Below are positions 7,470-16,214 of a stretch of 29,478 nt of DNA, one piece after another. The notes beneath the pieces are model-generated. The model was not told where the DNA came from, searched no databases, and worked only from the letters and a program-made list of their open reading frames with translations. This stretch comes from Clostridia bacterium (GTDB taxonomy: Bacteria > Bacillota_A > Clostridia > Oscillospirales > CAG-272): contig JAFXWT010000084.1 of assembly GCA_017542695.1 (NCBI GenBank), positions 1 to 29,478 on the forward strand, read 5' to 3'. The translations under genes and the position numbers were made by a program. Position 1 is the stretch's first letter, and each line of letters starts with the position of its first letter.

Positions 7470-8091
7470 GAAAGCGCGGGCAATGCTCGTCGAAAAGGCG
7501 CTTGAAGAGCGGTATCCCGCCGCCGAGTGCGCGCTGAAATACGAGGGCGACGCATGGCGGCTGCTCGTGATGGGGCGGCTGTCGGCGCAGTGTACGGACG
7601 CGCGGGTGAACATCGTGTGCGAGGAGCTTTTCGCAAAATTCCCGACGTGCGCCGACATGGCGGCGGCTGATTACGCCGATGTTGAAAAGATCGTGTTCCC
7701 GTGCGGGGTTTACAGAGTCAAGGCGGCGAACATCGTCGATTTTTCAAAGATCATAATGGAAAGGTTCGACGGCAAAGTGCCCGACAACATGGACGATCTT
7801 CTGACGCTCCCCGGCGTTGGGCGGAAAATAGCCAATCTCATTCTCGGCGACATTTACGGAAAGCCCGCGATCGTCGCAGACACGCATTGCATCCGCATCA
7901 GCAACAGACTCGGACTGTCGGAAAGCAAAGTTCCCGAAAAGACCGAAAAGGCGCTGCGCGAGCTCGTAACGCCCGAAACGTCGTCCGATTTTTGTCACAG
8001 ACTCGTGATGTTCGGGCGGGAAATTTGCTCGGCGCGCGCGCCGAAGTGCGACGAATGCCCATTTAATTCACTCGGCTGTATAAAGGAATAA
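7453..8091 (+). CDS. nth: Endonuclease III (DNA glycosylase/AP lyase)
   Basis: A 212-aa base-excision repair enzyme removing oxidised pyrimidines. Seen: GRLSAQCTDARVN (the LSAQATD block), helix-hairpin-helix LPGVGRKIANLIL with catalytic K125, and VADTH with catalytic D143. Cysteines at 192, 199, 202 and 209 would hold the [4Fe-4S] cluster. The last gap is six residues (C-x6-C-x2-C-x6-C) instead of the usual five, a small oddity at the very C-terminus. The gene begins inside maf (17-nt overlap) behind a GGGTGA site, and rarA follows after 10 nt. Confidence 0.95.
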   Translation: MTKKDKKARAMLVEKALEERYPAAECALKYEGDAWRLLVMGRLSAQCTDARVNIVCEELFAKFPTCADMAAADYADVEKIVFPCGVYRVKAANIVDFSKIIMERFDGKVPDNMDDLLTLPGVGRKIANLILGDIYGKPAIVADTHCIRISNRLGLSESKVPEKTEKALRELVTPETSSDFCHRLVMFGREICSARAPKCDECPFNSLGCIKE

Positions 8092-8101
8092 AGGTGAAAT
8101 T

Positions 8102-9361
8102 ATGTTAAAACAACCACTTGCCGACAGGATACGCCCGACGACTTTTGCCGAAATGGCGGGTGATGAAAAGCTCTTCGGCAAAAGCGGGATATTTGAAAAG
8201 ATGATGGGTGCGGGGCACATTCCGAACATGATCTTTTTCGGTCCGTCGGGCACGGGAAAGACGACGGCGGCGAACATCCTCGCCAAAGCGGCGGGAAAGA
8301 CGCTCCATCGCCTCAACGCGACGACGGCGTCGCTCGCTGACGTAAAGGCCGTCGCCGAGGATACAAAGACGATGTTCGGCACGGACGGGGTGCTGCTTTA
8401 CCTCGACGAGATGCAGTATTTCAACAAAAAGCAGCAGCAATCGCTGCTCGAATTCATCGAGGACGGGCGCATCACGCTCATCGCGTCGACGACGGAAAAC
8501 CCGTATATGTACATTTACCCCGCGATAATCTCTCGCTCGGCGGTGTTCGAATTCAAGCCGATATCGAAAAACGAGCTTATGCGCGTGCTTTTGCGCGCAA
8601 AAGATATCCTTGCGGGCGAGGGCGCGAAAATAAACATAACGGGCGACGCGGTCGAAACGATAGCTCTTGCGGCGTCGGGCGACGCGCGGCGCGCGCTGAA
8701 TCTGTTTGAAAACATCGTTTCCGTCACCGACGGAGAGATAACGAAAGAGCGCGTGCGCGATTTTCTGCCCGAGATAATGGGCATGGTCGGCTTCGACAAG
8801 GCGGGCGACGGGCACTACGATCTTTTGTCCGCGCTGCAGAAGTCGATACGCGGATCGGATCCCGACGCGGCGGTGTTTTACCTTGCGAAGCTGCTCGCGG
8901 GCGGCGATCTGATCTCCGCTTGCAGACGTCTGCAGGTCATTGCGAGCGAGGACGTCGGGCAGGCGTTTCCGATGGCGGCGGCAATCACACGCGCCTGCGT
9001 CGAGAGCGCGCGGGAGCTCGGTATGCCCGAGGCGGCGGTGCCTCTTTCAAACGCGGCGGTCATGCTCGCAACCGCGCCGAAATCGAACTCGTCGTATCTC
9101 GCGTATTACGCGGCGCTCGCCGACGTTTCCGAGGGGCGCGGCGTCGATTTTCCGCGAGCGGTGCAGAACGTGCATCTCGACGGCGAGAACATCAAGGACA
9201 AGGGGCAGAATTACAAATACCCGCACGACTACGAAAACCATTGGGTGAAGCAACGCTACCTGCCGAGCGACATCGATGGCGGATATTATAAATTCGGTTT
9301 GAACAAGACAGAGCAGGCGGCTAAAGCATATTGGGACAAGATAAAGGGAGAGGGCAAATGA
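8102..9361 (+). CDS. rarA: Replication-associated recombination protein RarA
   Basis: A 419-aa clamp-loader-like AAA+ ATPase of the RarA/MgsA/WRNIP1 family that acts at stalled replication forks. Seen: N-terminal LADRIRPTTFAEMAG, Walker A GPSGTGKT at 47-54, Walker B LLYLDEMQ at 98-105, the STTENPY sensor-1 region at 129-135, SRS at 144-146, sensor 2 GDARRALN at 193-200, and the family hallmark HYDLLSALQKSIRGSDPDA beginning near 238. It follows nth with AAGGTGA as ribosome site and overlaps the next gene by 4 nt. The name MgsA used for E. coli RarA is unrelated to the methylglyoxal synthase homologue in this window. Confidence 0.95.
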   Translation: MLKQPLADRIRPTTFAEMAGDEKLFGKSGIFEKMMGAGHIPNMIFFGPSGTGKTTAANILAKAAGKTLHRLNATTASLADVKAVAEDTKTMFGTDGVLLYLDEMQYFNKKQQQSLLEFIEDGRITLIASTTENPYMYIYPAIISRSAVFEFKPISKNELMRVLLRAKDILAGEGAKINITGDAVETIALAASGDARRALNLFENIVSVTDGEITKERVRDFLPEIMGMVGFDKAGDGHYDLLSALQKSIRGSDPDAAVFYLAKLLAGGDLISACRRLQVIASEDVGQAFPMAAAITRACVESARELGMPEAAVPLSNAAVMLATAPKSNSSYLAYYAALADVSEGRGVDFPRAVQNVHLDGENIKDKGQNYKYPHDYENHWVKQRYLPSDIDGGYYKFGLNKTEQAAKAYWDKIKGEGK

Positions 9362-10368
9362 AAAACCTCAAAATCGTTATTATAGGCGGGTCGGGGCATT
9401 ACGAATACGTTTTGCCGACGGCGAAAAAATTCGGCTTTGAAATTTCCGCCGTCGCCGCGGGAAGTGCGGACGAGGATATTTCGCGCGCAGTGAGCGACGT
9501 CCGAAAGATCGGCATGGAGCCGAAAATTTATGATGATTGGCGCGAAATGATCGACGCGGAAAAGCCAGACGTCGCTGTGATAAACTCGTACATGGGGTAT
9601 AACGCACAGATGAGTATTTTCGCGCTTGAGTGCGGCATACACGTCTTTTGCGAAAAGCCCGTTGCGACGACGTTGTTCGACCTGTCGCGTCTGCGCGCCG
9701 TGTATGCCGCGGCAAACGAAGAAAAGAAAACGGTTTTTTGCGGGATGTTCGGCATTTCGTACACGCCGCATTTCGAGGCGGCGCGGCGGTATATCGAAAG
9801 CGGTGCGCTCGGCGACATTCGCCTTGTAAACGCGCAGAAATCGTACAGACTCGGAAAGCGCGAAGCGTTCTATTCGTCGCGTGAGATGCTCGGCGGGATG
9901 ATACCGTGGGTCGCTATCCACGGGATAGATTGGATATACTCTCTCGGCGGGTTCGGATTCAAATCGGTGACGGCGGCGCACAGCCGCGTTGCGAACGGAA
10001 ATAACGGCGACCTCGAGGCGACGGCGCTGATACTCTTTGAGGGCGAAAACGGAGCGATGGCGAGCGTTTCCGCCGATTATCTGCGGCCGAAGGACGCGCC
10101 GACGCACGACGACGACCGAATCCGCGTCGTCGGCACAAAGGGGATACTCGAAGTGCGCGGAGGAAAGGTTCATCTTATCTCCGACGGCGGCGAGCGCGTG
10201 CTCGAAAATGTGTCGCCCGAACATGAATTATTCGAGGAATTTGCGCTTGAAATATCGGGCGAGGGAACGTGCCGCGTCGGCGCAAATGAGACGTTTGACG
10301 TGACGGAGATCGCTCTCATCGCGCGGCAAAGCGCCGACGAGGGCAGAAAAATAGGTATCGGATCATGA
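9358..10368 (+). CDS. Gfo/Idh/MocA-family oxidoreductase
   Basis: A 336-aa NAD(P)-dependent dehydrogenase fold. Seen: an N-terminal Rossmann strand ([11 protein letters not shown]), the family EKP motif at 99-101, and an active-site-like histidine in AIHGID at 187-192, then a C-terminal alpha/beta domain. The nucleotide loop reads GGSGHYEY rather than GxGxxG, which is unusual. The start at 9358 forms an ATGA overlap with the rarA stop and has a GGAGAGGG site. The substrate cannot be told; the family covers sugars, inositols and sugar nucleotides. Its place between rarA and rnhA, coupled at both ends, is odd for a sugar enzyme. Confidence 0.88.
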   Translation: MKNLKIVIIGGSGHYEYVLPTAKKFGFEISAVAAGSADEDISRAVSDVRKIGMEPKIYDDWREMIDAEKPDVAVINSYMGYNAQMSIFALECGIHVFCEKPVATTLFDLSRLRAVYAAANEEKKTVFCGMFGISYTPHFEAARRYIESGALGDIRLVNAQKSYRLGKREAFYSSREMLGGMIPWVAIHGIDWIYSLGGFGFKSVTAAHSRVANGNNGDLEATALILFEGENGAMASVSADYLRPKDAPTHDDDRIRVVGTKGILEVRGGKVHLISDGGERVLENVSPEHELFEEFALEISGEGTCRVGANETFDVTEIALIARQSADEGRKIGIGS

Positions 10369-10802
10369 AAGATATTCTGATCTATACGGACGGCGCATGC
10401 GGCGGCAATCCCGGCCCCGGCGGGTACGGGTGCGTGCTGCTCTACGGCAGTCACAAAAAGCAGCTGTCGGGCGGCGAGCGCGAAACGACGAACAATCGAA
10501 TGGAGCTGACAGCCGTCATCAAGGCGCTTGAGGCGCTGAAAGAGCCGTGCCGTGTGACGCTGACGTCGGACTCAAAGTACGTTGTCGACGCGGTGACAAA
10601 GGGCTGGGTCTACTCATGGCGCGACAACGGATGGAAAAAAGCCGACAAGAAACCCGCCTTAAACGTCGATCTCTGGGAGACTCTTTTGCCGCTTCTTGAC
10701 AAGCACGAGGTGACTTTCGAGTGGATAAAAGGACACGACGGGCACGAGTATAACGAGCTGTGCGACAGACTCGCCGTCGCCGAGGTGGAGAAGTTCCGCT
10801 GA
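10365..10802 (+). CDS. rnhA: Ribonuclease HI
   Basis: A 145-aa enzyme degrading the RNA strand of RNA-DNA hybrids (R-loops, Okazaki primers). All catalytic positions are present: D9 in YTDGAC, E47 in NRMEL, D69 in SDSKYV, D134 in NELCDRLA, and the mobile H124 in KGHDGH. The basic handle region (WKKADKKPA near 90-98) is kept. The start overlaps the previous stop as ATGA, and it is the last gene of the zapA-led operon. The nearest clear terminator is about 130 nt downstream. Confidence 0.97.
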   Translation: MKDILIYTDGACGGNPGPGGYGCVLLYGSHKKQLSGGERETTNNRMELTAVIKALEALKEPCRVTLTSDSKYVVDAVTKGWVYSWRDNGWKKADKKPALNVDLWETLLPLLDKHEVTFEWIKGHDGHEYNELCDRLAVAEVEKFR

Positions 10803-10935
10803 TTGCCCGAAAATGCGTCTTCTAATAAAACCATTACAAAACCAAAGAAAAATTAGAAAAAATAAGAATGTAAAAGAACGCGAAACGTTGAATAAAAAAC
10901 AATTTGGTAAAAACGTATATTTGTCAAAAATCGAC

Positions 10936-10976
10936 GGCGGATTTTGTGAAAAAATCACAAAACCCGCCGATTTTTT
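10936..10976 (+). terminator. Intrinsic terminator of the zapA-rnhA operon
   Basis: A 14-bp stem with a single A-C mismatch (10936-10949 with 10955-10968), a five-A loop, and six T right after (10971-10976). It lies about 130 nt past the rnhA stop, leaving a long A-rich 3' leader. Confidence 0.88.
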
Positions 10977-11220
10977 ATGTCGCGTCGGCGTGACGCCGCT
11001 ATTGTGAAAGAGAAAAACGAAAAGACGAAAAATCCGCTCCGTGTCTTGATTTTCCGTAATTATCGCACGACAGGGACTTTTTGACTTTACTTGAAAAACG
11101 ATCTTGCGGCGAAAACACCGCCGCGCGTTTGTGGAATATTACCATACAGTCTCGCGGCACGCGCGCGGATTTATGCGGCAAATTCCGTTTTTTTATGCAC
11201 TTTTTTGTTATTTTATTATC

Positions 11221-11249
11221 TTGACATTAAAAAAGTGTTATGATATTAT
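11221..11249 (+). promoter_or_regulatory. Strong promoter of the seven-gene ABC/DUF5696 operon
   Basis: Perfect TTGACA at 11221-11226, a 17-bp spacer, TATTAT at 11244-11249 preceded by TGA (extended -10). The predicted start near 11256 gives a leader of about 62 nt. The quality of this promoter suits an abundant surface protein. Confidence 0.85.
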
Positions 11250-11264
11250 AAAATAAATAAATTT

Positions 11265-11282
11265 TGCGCGCGATGGCGCGCA
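11265..11282 (+). promoter_or_regulatory. GC-rich hairpin near the 5' end of the ABC operon leader
   Basis: TGCGCGC at 11265-11271, loop GATG, then GCGCGCA at 11276-11282: a perfect 7-bp stem about 10 nt after the predicted transcription start and about 35 nt before the start codon. It could stabilise the mRNA or be an operator; the sequence alone does not say which. Confidence 0.5.
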
Positions 11283-11317
11283 TACGTTTATAAAAATGAT
11301 CCTTGGGAGGAAAGCAG

Positions 11318-14300
11318 ATGAGAAGAACAAAATTCAGCGCTGTTGTCGCTTTGGTACTCTCGCTTTTGTTTGCTCTCGGCGCGGCGACAAGCGTATTCGC
11401 CGCATCTTCGAGCACATCCAAGCCCGCCGTAACCGGCGAGGTGGCACAGGCGATAGAGATACTCGGCGACATCAAATGGAAAGCGTATTCCGAAGCGAAT
11501 TCGGGCAAGCATTTTTATTCGGGCGGCGACGTTGCCGTCGATATGAGCTCTGCCGTGTATGAGAAGGCGAATTCGGACGACGTACTTTCTTACGAGTTTG
11601 ACAAGAACGCCACTATCGACGGGGTGAATTGCGTCGTCATGCCCGAGGCGGGAACGGTCACTTTCAAGGTGACGGTACCCGAAACGGGACTTTACGCGGT
11701 CAGCTGGAAGTACTACGACCTCGTTTGCAAATCGACGAACATCGAGCGTACGTTCCGTATCAACGGCTCGGTGCCGTTCAACGAGGTGCGCAACATCATT
11801 ATGACAAAGACGTGGGTCGACGAATACAAGTATGACAATGACGGCAATATCGTATTCGACAAGGACGGAAACGGAAACGACAGACGTCCGTCTAAGACGC
11901 AGGCCTCGTCGTGGAAGGATTACGACGTATGCGACCCGACGGGATACTACAACGGCAGCTTCTGGTTCTACTTTGAGGCGGGCGAAAACACGATCGCCAT
12001 TGAAGGACAGAAGGAACCGGTCGCTATTTCGGACATCGTGCTGAAAGCATACGAGCCGCAGATGACGTACGCCGAATACAAAGAATACATACATTCTAAA
12101 TATCAACCCGCGCCCGCGGATGTGTCGATAATGATACAGGCGGAACATCCGACGTCGGAATCCGACGCGACGCTTTACGCCGTGACGGACAGATCGTCGT
12201 CAATAACGATCCCGCAGGACTCCGCTTACAGCGTTCTGAACGCGATGGGCGGTTCGACGTGGCAGACGATGGGGCAGTGGGTCGAATGGACCGTTGACAT
12301 TCCCGCGTCCGGAATTTACAAAATAGATTCGAGATTCATTCAGAACAAGATCGAAGGCCTTTACGTTTCGCGTCGCCTTTACATCGACGGCAAAGTTCCG
12401 TTTGCCGAGGCGAACGGAGTGGAGTTCAATTATAAGAACGGATGGCAGGTCGCATCGTTCTGCGGAAACGGCGAGGATTTTGAATTTTATTTTGAAAAAG
12501 GCACGCACACGCTTCGCCTTGAAGTTGCTTACGGCAACCTCAGCACCGTCGTTTCCGACATTCGCGCGGCTCTCGACGAGATAAACAAGATATACATAAA
12601 AATTCTTCAAATCGCAGGTTCGACTCCCGATTCAAATACATCGTATCAGTTCTATGCGAGAATTCCCGGCGACATCATAAGGATGCGCGAGATCGCAGAC
12701 GAGCTTTCCAAGATATCGGATCGCCTTAAAGAGATCGGCGGCGGCGCCGGCTCCAACTCCGCGACGATCGACAACGTGGCGCGCGTGCTCCGCAAGATGG
12801 CGAGCGACAGCGAAGTGCAGGTCGCAAAGCAGTTCCAGGCGCTGAAGTCATACATCGGTAACCTCGGAACGATGCTCAACCAGATAGGCGAGCAGACGCT
12901 GGAGCTCGACTACATCGTTGTTCGCTCGACGGAAAATAAGGATAAGCTGAAAGATGACGGCAATTTCTTACAGAACCTCTGGTATGAGATCGAACGATTC
13001 TGGAACAGTTTCTTTATTGACAACTCATCGTTCACTTCTGTCACGCAGACCGGGGAAGAAGCTGTTTCGATCGACGTGTGGACGGTAACGTCCCGCGAGA
13101 GAACGCAGCTTATCAGAACGCTCGTTGACGAGGACTTCTCGGCGAAGCACCCGAACATCGCCGTCAACCTCAAAATCGTTGCGGCAGGCACGCTTCTTCC
13201 CGCAACGTTGTCGGGCAACGGCCCCGACGTCATGATGGACGTCGGACAGAGCGACGCGATCAACTACGCGGTGCGCGGCGCGGTGCTTGACGTTTCGGGT
13301 TACGACGGATTTGACGAGCTGGCTTCGAGATTCCATTCGTCCGCCCTCGCTCCGCTGACCGTCGCGCTCGGCTCGTCGAGCGGACACAAGGCGGTGTTCG
13401 GCGTTCCGCAGACGCAGTCGTTCGAGGTCATGTTCTACCGCAAGGACATCTTTGCCGATCTCGGTGTGAACGTTCCGACGAACTGGGACGAGTTCCACCT
13501 CATCCTCTCGAAGATACTCAGCCGAAACTATCAGGTCGGCATGGTCGTTCCGTCGGCGACGATGGGCTTCTTCGTATCCCTCGTCTACCAGAACGGCGGA
13601 ACGCTTTATAAGAACTCCGGTACGGAGATCGCGTTCGATTCCGACGAAACGCTGACGGCGTTTACCAACCTTTGCGATTTCTTCAATCTTTACAGCTGCC
13701 CGATACAGTACGACGCGGCGAACCGCTTCCGTACGGGCGAGATGCCGCTGCTTATAGCGGACTACATCACATTCTATAACCAATTCACGATATACGCAAC
13801 GGAGCTTAAAGGTCTGTGGGGCTTCACATCCATCCCCGGTACAATCAAGGCGGACGGAAGCGTGGATTACTCCAACGTATCGACTATCTCCGCGATGGTC
13901 ATCATGAAGGACGCCGCGCCGAGAGGCACGGCGGCGGCCGCGTTCGAGTACATGAAATGGTGGATGGAGGAGGACGTTCAGGGCGAATATGCCAATGAGC
14001 TTGTTGCGCTCCTCGGTCCCGCGGGCAAATACAACACCGCGAACTTCAACGCGTTCAACGCGATGCCGTGGTCGGCAAGCGAGCTTCGCACGCTGAACAA
14101 CCTCTACGGACACTTGAAGGGTTATCCCGAAATGCCCGGCGGTTACATCATACTGCGCTACGTCAACTTCGCGTTCATGGAAACGTACAACAGCGGCGCA
14201 GTGCCGAGCGAGGCGCTTCTTTCCTACATCGACTCCATCAACGGAGAACTTTCGAGAAAGCGCGAGGAGCTTGAAAACGGCAAAGACAAGAGCCGTTCGT

Positions 14301-14332
14301 TCTTCATTCCCGACGACGCTTTGAGTCAGTAA
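11318..14332 (+). CDS. Large secreted solute-binding protein with two N-terminal jelly-roll-like repeats
   Basis: 1004 aa. Residues 1-28 are a signal peptide ending in SVFA with no lipobox cysteine, so this is not a standard lipoprotein receptor. Two related beta-rich repeats follow (about 40-250 and 265-415), sharing GlYxv, RxxIxGxvPFxE and FyFExGxxtixxE patterns as in carbohydrate-binding modules. A helical stalk covers about 415-530. Residues about 580-960 resemble sugar ABC binding proteins (HPNIAVNLKI, NGPDVMM, VPTNWDEF, FRTGEMPLLIADY). The start at 11318 follows GGGAGG with 7 nt between; the frame runs 15 nt further upstream. It is the first gene of the operon, 30 nt before a permease. 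Probable role: capture of a glycan or other large ligand at the cell surface; the ligand is unknown. Confidence 0.85.
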   Translation: MRRTKFSAVVALVLSLLFALGAATSVFAASSSTSKPAVTGEVAQAIEILGDIKWKAYSEANSGKHFYSGGDVAVDMSSAVYEKANSDDVLSYEFDKNATIDGVNCVVMPEAGTVTFKVTVPETGLYAVSWKYYDLVCKSTNIERTFRINGSVPFNEVRNIIMTKTWVDEYKYDNDGNIVFDKDGNGNDRRPSKTQASSWKDYDVCDPTGYYNGSFWFYFEAGENTIAIEGQKEPVAISDIVLKAYEPQMTYAEYKEYIHSKYQPAPADVSIMIQAEHPTSESDATLYAVTDRSSSITIPQDSAYSVLNAMGGSTWQTMGQWVEWTVDIPASGIYKIDSRFIQNKIEGLYVSRRLYIDGKVPFAEANGVEFNYKNGWQVASFCGNGEDFEFYFEKGTHTLRLEVAYGNLSTVVSDIRAALDEINKIYIKILQIAGSTPDSNTSYQFYARIPGDIIRMREIADELSKISDRLKEIGGGAGSNSATIDNVARVLRKMASDSEVQVAKQFQALKSYIGNLGTMLNQIGEQTLELDYIVVRSTENKDKLKDDGNFLQNLWYEIERFWNSFFIDNSSFTSVTQTGEEAVSIDVWTVTSRERTQLIRTLVDEDFSAKHPNIAVNLKIVAAGTLLPATLSGNGPDVMMDVGQSDAINYAVRGAVLDVSGYDGFDELASRFHSSALAPLTVALGSSSGHKAVFGVPQTQSFEVMFYRKDIFADLGVNVPTNWDEFHLILSKILSRNYQVGMVVPSATMGFFVSLVYQNGGTLYKNSGTEIAFDSDETLTAFTNLCDFFNLYSCPIQYDAANRFRTGEMPLLIADYITFYNQFTIYATELKGLWGFTSIPGTIKADGSVDYSNVSTISAMVIMKDAAPRGTAAAAFEYMKWWMEEDVQGEYANELVALLGPAGKYNTANFNAFNAMPWSASELRTLNNLYGHLKGYPEMPGGYIILRYVNFAFMETYNSGAVPSEALLSYIDSINGELSRKREELENGKDKSRSFFIPDDALSQ

Positions 14333-14362
14333 CGCTATATAATATTAAGGAGAAAAAATCTC

Positions 14363-15325
14363 ATGGCTGAAAATAATGTTGTGACACAACAGAGCAAGCT
14401 GAAACCGACAGCCAGAAAAGACATGACCATGTGGCAGTGGACATGGAAAGAGATGAAACGCAACTACGTCGCATATCTGATGTGCTTCCCGTTCTTTGCG
14501 ATATTCACTCTTTTCACCATCGGCCCCGTTCTGCTTTCGATGTTTTTCAGTCTCACCATATTCAACATGGTGGAAGCTCCGAAGTTTATCTTCCTTGAAA
14601 ACTATGCGCGGCTCTTCCTCGATGACGACGTGTTCCTGATATCCGTCAAAAATACGCTTATCTTTGCCGTCATCACGGGCCCCGTTTCGTATTTTCTTTC
14701 GCTGTTCGTCGCGTGGTTCATCAACGAGCTGCCGCCGAAGGTACGCGCCGTCGTAACGCTTATCTTCTACGCGCCGTCGATTTCCGGCGGTATCTACATG
14801 ATATGGGCGGTCATCTTCTCGGGTGACTCTTACGGATACGCAAACTCCATATTGATGGAGCTCGACATCATAAGCACGCCGATACAATGGTTCAAGAACG
14901 CGGCGTACGTCATGCCGATATGTATAGTCGTCGCGCTGTGGACCTCGCTCGGAACTTCGTTCCTCGCGTTCATCGGCGGTTTGCAGACGATCGACAAATC
15001 GCAGTTTGAGGCGGGCGCCGTCGACGGTATCCGCAATCGCTGGCAGGAGCTTTGGTACGTTACGCTGCCGAATATGAAGCAGCAGCTTATGTTCGGCGCC
15101 GTGATGGCGATCTCGCAGTCGTTCGGCTTCGGCGCGATAGTTACGGCACTTGCGGGATTCCCGTCCGTCAACTACTGCGCGCACACCATCGTCCACCACC
15201 TCGAAGACTACGGCGGACAGAGGTTTGAGGTCGGTTACGCATCGGCGATAGCCGTTATCCTCTTTGCGATAATGATCGGCTCGAATATGCTTGTCAATAA
15301 GATGCTTGAAAAGGTAGGGCAATGA
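14363..15325 (+). CDS. Sugar-type ABC transporter permease, MalF-like (pair 1)
   Basis: A 320-aa inner-membrane subunit with six predicted membrane spans (about 36-64, 95-120, 128-151, 181-203, 242-266, 290-312). The cytoplasmic EAA loop that docks the ATPase is seen at 216-238 (EAGAVDG ... VTLPNMK). The N-terminus is a short cytosolic stretch rich in polar residues. AAGGAG precedes the start. It runs 1 nt short of the next gene, its natural MalG-type partner. Together they should form the channel for the solute-binding protein encoded just upstream. Confidence 0.93.
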   Translation: MAENNVVTQQSKLKPTARKDMTMWQWTWKEMKRNYVAYLMCFPFFAIFTLFTIGPVLLSMFFSLTIFNMVEAPKFIFLENYARLFLDDDVFLISVKNTLIFAVITGPVSYFLSLFVAWFINELPPKVRAVVTLIFYAPSISGGIYMIWAVIFSGDSYGYANSILMELDIISTPIQWFKNAAYVMPICIVVALWTSLGTSFLAFIGGLQTIDKSQFEAGAVDGIRNRWQELWYVTLPNMKQQLMFGAVMAISQSFGFGAIVTALAGFPSVNYCAHTIVHHLEDYGGQRFEVGYASAIAVILFAIMIGSNMLVNKMLEKVGQ

Positions 15326-15326
15326 T

Positions 15327-16202
15327 ATGAGCAGAAAATTAAGAACAAGAAATCATAAAGTTGTCCTCAACCGTTCGGCAGGGGGCGACGCGGGCATCTC
15401 CGTATTCCTCATAATTTTCGGCGCGTTCATGTTCATACCGATGTACTACGCCGTCGTACAGTCGCTTAAACCGCTTGACGAGCTGTGGTACTTCCCGCCG
15501 AGATTTTACGTTGTAAGCCCGACGTTCAGCAATTTCAAAGCGATGTTCTCGTCGATGTCGACCTCGTGGGTCCCGTTCTCGAGATACATATTCAACACGG
15601 TACTTATTTCCGTTGCAGGTACGTTCGGAAACCTCGTCTTCGGTTCACTCGCGGCATACGCGATCTCGAAGATCAAGTTCCCGGGCAGAAAGATAATGTT
15701 CCGCGCGGTAAGAATGTCCCTTATGTTCCATACGACAGTCGCGTCGATCGTCAACTTCATGACGATGAGCACTCTCGGATTTGTGGATACGTATTGGGCG
15801 ATAATCGTACCCGCTTGGGGCGCGACGCTCGGTATGTTCCTTATGAAGCAGTTCATGGAATCGGGCGTTTCGGACGCGGTGCTCGAATCGGCGCGCCTTG
15901 ACGGATCGAGCGAGCTCCGCACATATTGGACGATAGCGATGCCGATGGTCAAACCCGCGTGGTTGACGCTTATCGTGTACTCATTTAAGGATCTGTGGAA
16001 CATGGGTTCTTCGGCGTACATAATGAGCGAGCAGTACAAGACGTTCAACTACGCGGTGCAGCAGGTCGTATCCGGCGGTGTCAGCCGTGCCGGCGTCGGC
16101 ATGGCGGCGGCTGTCGTGATGATGATAGTGCCGATCATGGTATTCGTGTTCAGCCAGAGCCGCGTCGTCGAAACGATGTCGTCCTCCGGCATGAAGGACT
16201 AA
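15327..16202 (+). CDS. Carbohydrate ABC transporter permease, MalG-like (pair 1)
   Basis: A 291-aa membrane protein with about six spans, an N-terminal YAVVQSLKPLDE segment typical of MalG-type subunits, and an EAA loop at 187-209 (ESARLDG ... IAMPMVKP). The ATG is one base after the stop of the MalF-like gene, so translation is coupled. It is followed after 12 nt by the NHL/Yip1 gene. No ATP-binding subunit is encoded anywhere in the operon. Confidence 0.93.
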   Translation: MSRKLRTRNHKVVLNRSAGGDAGISVFLIIFGAFMFIPMYYAVVQSLKPLDELWYFPPRFYVVSPTFSNFKAMFSSMSTSWVPFSRYIFNTVLISVAGTFGNLVFGSLAAYAISKIKFPGRKIMFRAVRMSLMFHTTVASIVNFMTMSTLGFVDTYWAIIVPAWGATLGMFLMKQFMESGVSDAVLESARLDGSSELRTYWTIAMPMVKPAWLTLIVYSFKDLWNMGSSAYIMSEQYKTFNYAVQQVVSGGVSRAGVGMAAAVVMMIVPIMVFVFSQSRVVETMSSSGMKD

Positions 16203-16214
16203 GGAGGGAAGAGC

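Larger units (their letters stand above)
10803..11317 (+). other. 515-bp non-coding gap between the repair operon and the ABC operon
   Basis: It holds an A-rich stretch after rnhA (10820-10930), a terminator (10936-10976), a GC hairpin at 11106-11124 (GCGGCG/CGCCGC, 7-nt loop), and then an AT-rich promoter region and leader. From 10977 to 11220 I see no gene, no recognised riboswitch and no promoter better than the one at 11221. The length suggests room for regulator binding upstream of the ABC operon. No match to the cre catabolite site was found by eye. Confidence 0.6.

Noticed and set aside
10813..11007. 64-aa plus-strand open frame after rnhA
   Set aside because: It runs straight through the terminator hairpin, has a low-complexity Lys/Asn composition and no good ribosome site.
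10803..11317. Possible riboswitch or small RNA in the long gap before the ABC operon
   Set aside because: I see isolated hairpins but no recognisable aptamer core, and the sRNA idea has no promoter to support it.
13025..14113. 362-aa minus-strand open frame inside the binding-protein gene
   Set aside because: An Arg- and Val-rich shadow frame produced by GC-rich third codon positions. The plus-strand protein is clearly real.
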